From contig NC_046683.1 of the NCBI RefSeq assembly GCF_009870125.1, positions 14,083,001-14,147,000 on the forward strand: a stretch of DNA of 64,000 nucleotides, written 5' to 3'. The notes under the pieces are model-generated. The model was not told where the DNA came from. It did not search any database and was given only the letters and a program-made list of their open reading frames with translations. Source of the DNA: Drosophila pseudoobscura. Taxonomy: Eukaryota > Arthropoda > Insecta > Diptera > Drosophilidae. The translations under genes were made by a program, and so were the position numbers. Positions within the stretch are counted from its first letter, which is position 1. Every line of letters begins with the position of its first letter. This document shows, piece by piece, positions 61,014-64,000 of the stretch.

Positions 61014-61086
61014 ACGGTATATTTTTAAAATGAGACGGTATATTTTGCTATATTTCTGAGGGTCGGACGGTATATTTTATCGATAG
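61014..61086 (+). promoter_or_regulatory. Housekeeping-type promoter: three motif 6 copies and a DRE
   Basis: CGGTATATTTT-type elements (Ohler motif 6, KTYRGTATWTTT) start near 61015, 61036 and 61068. The last leads directly into the palindromic DRE core TATCGATA at 61078-61085. This combination marks TATA-less, dispersed-start promoters of broadly expressed Drosophila genes. Transcription to the right would enter the leader-like exon that follows. Confidence 0.6.
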
Positions 61087-61089
61087 TTC

Positions 61090-61479
61090 CGGTCCAACAT
61101 ATTTCCGACAAAGAAAATGCTGAAAATTGATAACCACGCAAGCTGGGGCGCAACAACAATAAATCGCAAGTGGCAAGTGGCATGTGGCAAGCGTAGCAGT
61201 GCGCAAATGTAAAATGCAGCGAATATTCGCATGTGCAGTGTGATAATAAATAAACGCAGGGTCCAAAAAACGCGAGCGACGACGCAGGGGCAAAGCAAAC
61301 ACAACAACGTCGCAGCAGCGGCAGTAGCAGCGTTTTGGCGGCGGCGGCGCGTGTGTATTTCTATGTATAGATGTGTGCGTGTTTGTACGAGAGTAACTGT
61401 TCCAACAGGAGAACACCGTTAAGCAGCAGTCCCAGTGGCCAGGAAGGAGGCAGCATCCTCATCTATTAGACACACGCAG
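61090..61479 (+). other. Candidate 5' untranslated exon of a gene extending beyond the window
   Basis: Leader-like sequence follows the DRE promoter: A-rich, with CAACAACAAT-type and CAGCAGCGGCAG repeats and no long ATG frame. It ends CACACGCAG followed by the donor GTGCGT at 61480. The exact start is uncertain. No matching coding exon is seen before 64000, so the rest of the gene should lie to the right. Confidence 0.45.
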
Positions 61480-64000
61480 GTGCGTATACCCTGAATGTAC
61501 CCTCCACTCCACTCCGCTCCTGCCACTACCACTATGTTCATGCATGTTGTGTATATGTGTGTGTGTGAGCGCGACGCAGACGTGAAGAATTTTCGATTTT
61601 CCACTATATTCGGTTTTCGCGCAAGGCAGACCGTGTGTGTGTGTTGGTGTTGTGTGTTCTGTTCAGCGCGCAGCTCAGCGGAAAAGTGTCGGTGCAGACA
61701 GTCGCAGTAAGCAATAAGTTTTTCACGCAAAATCCAATTTTTCCATCTCTGAGGAGGGAACAACATCAACGACGAAGAATGATGGAAGGGGGACGGGTTG
61801 AACGGTAAACAACACACAAACAAAAAAGAAAAAGCAGAAAACTGTTCTGTTCTCAGGCTCTCTTTCATTCTCTTCGTCTCTCTGTTGGCTATTTAAAACC
61901 CAATATGTAATGCATTTGCATGTGCATATTCGTATGCCCTGCGCTGTATCTGCTCGGTGGGTGCATGCGAGTGGGTGTGTGTGTGTTTGTGTATTAGATA
62001 ATCCAGAAAGAGACCCTTATTTCGTGTGTGTACTGTTACAGCGGCGCCTTGAACCGAACGCCGACTGCGAGTGTCCGTAATTAAAACATGCGCCGAATAG
62101 CAGCAGCAAACTGTTCTCATTTCTCGTGTCAGCGGCGGTCGAGTGGTGGTCGCTCGGTGTGGTGTAGGCGGCTGGGGTAGAAAATGGTCCTAGTAGGGGG
62201 CGGCGTACATAGCGTATGCGTAACATTTCTCGACAGCCCATTCTTCTTTCCAATCTGCTGAAACTGAATTCCAATTTGAATTGAGAAGGAAAATCTGTGC
62301 TTTTGTATGTGTGTATCTTTTGTGTACAGGGGTTGCATTTCCTACACACACGCACACCCACCCCCCTCCTATAGGGCATATAGGGATGGATACACAGACA
62401 CTTTGCCATAGCAGCAACAGCAGCCATCAGAGATTTTCGCACAGGAGGCTGATTGAGATGGACGCTACTGTGTCGGCAGCAGCATCGCAGTAGCAGCGCA
62501 GCGCAGCAGCAGCAGCAGCCGCTGCTTTCAGGGGGTGGGTCGGACGAAAATTTCATAGTCGAAAAATTTGAAACAAGTACAGTTCCAATTGGAAAACAAG
62601 CGACTGGCACATGGCAACGTCGTCGCAAGGTTGTATCTGTGTGCGTGTGGGTTGTATCTGTGAATCATTTAACCGTTAGTTTCCTCCTTACTGCTGTTCC
62701 CCGTATAAGTATGTACATTAAATACATACATATATGATACTCCTTCCACAATATATGCACACATATGTATTCATATACATAAGAGTATATATATTCATAT
62801 CATTCACATGGGGGCATATATGCGTTTGCCCATTGCCCATTGCCCCGTGTGCGCCGTCGCCGCGGCCCGCCAGCACCGCCGCCGCCGCATGCGTAACGTA
62901 CTTTTTCACTGTTGTTTCTACTTTTTCCCCTCCTCCTCCGTCTCCGCCCCTTCCCGCACTTTATTTTGTTTTTATCTTGCATTGCTTTTGTGGACATTTA
63001 CGTCAAGATACACTCTCACACACACACACACACACATGTAGATACAGAACATACACATGCAGCAGTGTGCCAGAAAGAGTGGGAGAGAGAAGAAAGAAAG
63101 AGCGAGAGCGAGAGAGAGAGAGAGAGAGAGCACTCGGCGCACTAGTAAGAGATAGAACACGAAATAGCAATCGATTAGTTATTTGCGTACAGAGCGGAGA
63201 GCGCACTGTCGATTGTATGTGTGTATACAGTATGCCACACAGTGGAACCTCTCGCAGTGGAAACCATTCGAAAAGGCCTCGAAAAGGGTCTCATTTGGAA
63301 GGAATCGGTGCCGAGGACTTATCCAGAGGCTATTTTTAGAGACACAACCCTTGCATTGGTCATTCTGTGGGATTGCTGGAGCACTTGCCGCCAAAACTGC
63401 TTTCAATGCATATAAATTGCATCGGAATTAAATAGTTTTCGCCTACTCTTACGAGTACCCTCCTCTGTTCCGCCTCTAGAGAGCCGTGAGCCCCAAAGAG
63501 CATTATCTTTGTACTACACTCCACACTCGACACTCGTGTGGTATTAAATATAAACAAATATACTGCTCGTAAATTGGACTCTCGTGGAACAGCTAGCACT
63601 AAGCATGTCAGAGATTTCGAAGCGTGATAGCTGCGTTGACAGCAATCCCCTGAACATCCCTGAACAATTGCTCCCACTGTGCCACCGTGCCACTTCCAGC
63701 ATGCGCCAAAGCTGCTGCTGCTTCTGCTGCTGCATGTGTGGATGTGTCTGTGCTTGTGGGGCAGTGAGCGCGCTGACGCAGTGGGAGTTTGCCTGGCCCC
63801 ATGCACACTTGCATACGTACAAATCGTGGAGGGAGCACAGGTTTTTCTAGGCGGTGGGCGCATGCACCCACTATCGTTGAGCACGGCAAATACGGAAAAT
63901 GTAATACCATCCGAAAGCGAAAAGAACAACATAACATTTCTAAGTATTTCAAATGCTCTTTGCCTGTTCTCTCTCTCTCTCTCTCTCTCAGTGTATCTGT
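61480..64000. other. Non-coding right edge, probable intron or leader sequence
   Basis: No supported coding exon. TG and CA microsatellites (61557, 61976, 63018), CAGCAG repeats (62478-62520), a GA array near 63100-63130 and a CT array at 63969-63989 dominate. A second leader-like segment ends in GCAGTAAGC near 61707 and could be an alternative first exon. The open frames of about 200 codons here (62017-62628 on -, 62734-63339 on +) cover simple repeats. Confidence 0.45.

Noticed and set aside
62017..63339. Two open frames of about 200 codons on opposite strands
   Set aside because: Both run through CA/TG, CAG and GA microsatellites and overlap the probable intron or leader of the right-hand gene.

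Overview
The window looks like Drosophila nuclear DNA. It combines long non-coding stretches full of CA/TG, CT, GGGGA and GACC simple repeats, GT-AG introns, insect core-promoter motifs (TATA, TCAKTY initiator, DPE, DRE and the Ohler motif 6 type CGGTATATTTT), a standard fly tRNA-Gly(UCC), and an apparent Transib-type DNA transposon. An obscura-group species is plausible from the simple-repeat load and the Transib element, but that is inference. Genes are sparse: I can support one multi-exon protein gene, one nested intronless gene and one tRNA. Nearly every other open frame lies over low-complexity sequence and has no coding signature.

Layout. 1-7.7 kb: non-coding, simple-repeat rich. 7.69 kb: tRNA-Gly. 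7.8-13.1 kb: non-coding, with one short coding-like segment near 8.3 kb. 13.095-14.289 kb: a 1,195-bp inverted-repeat transposon flanked by a 5-bp duplication. 14.3-24 kb: non-coding. About 24.0-24.56 kb: a candidate untranslated first exon with four overlapping initiator motifs and a splice donor. 34.4-51.4 kb: a Ras-superfamily GTPase gene with five coding exons on the + strand, giving a 314-residue protein that ends in a CAAX box. Its third coding-exon intron holds a complete 232-codon intronless gene on the - strand (49.88-50.58 kb) and, just beyond that gene's stop, a long inverted repeat. 51.4-about 54.5 kb: probable long 3' UTR. 57.8 kb: a textbook TATA + Inr + DPE core promoter with no obvious reading frame. 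58.5-61 kb: an AT-rich island of diverged repeats. 61.0-61.48 kb: a housekeeping-type (DRE + motif 6) promoter followed by a candidate 5' UTR exon whose gene would lie beyond the right edge.

The GTPase belongs to the Ras-dva / RASD (Dexras, Rhes)-like branch. Its nucleotide-binding motifs are intact. The residues equivalent to Ras Gly12, Gly13 and Gln61 are Ala, Lys and Ser, so slow intrinsic GTP hydrolysis is expected. The CTIS terminus predicts farnesylation and membrane attachment. The introns hold most of the interesting extra structure: a 148-bp TA-flanked MITE, a 118-bp GGGGA array, a cluster of ACTGCTTG motifs, and the nested gene with its hairpin.
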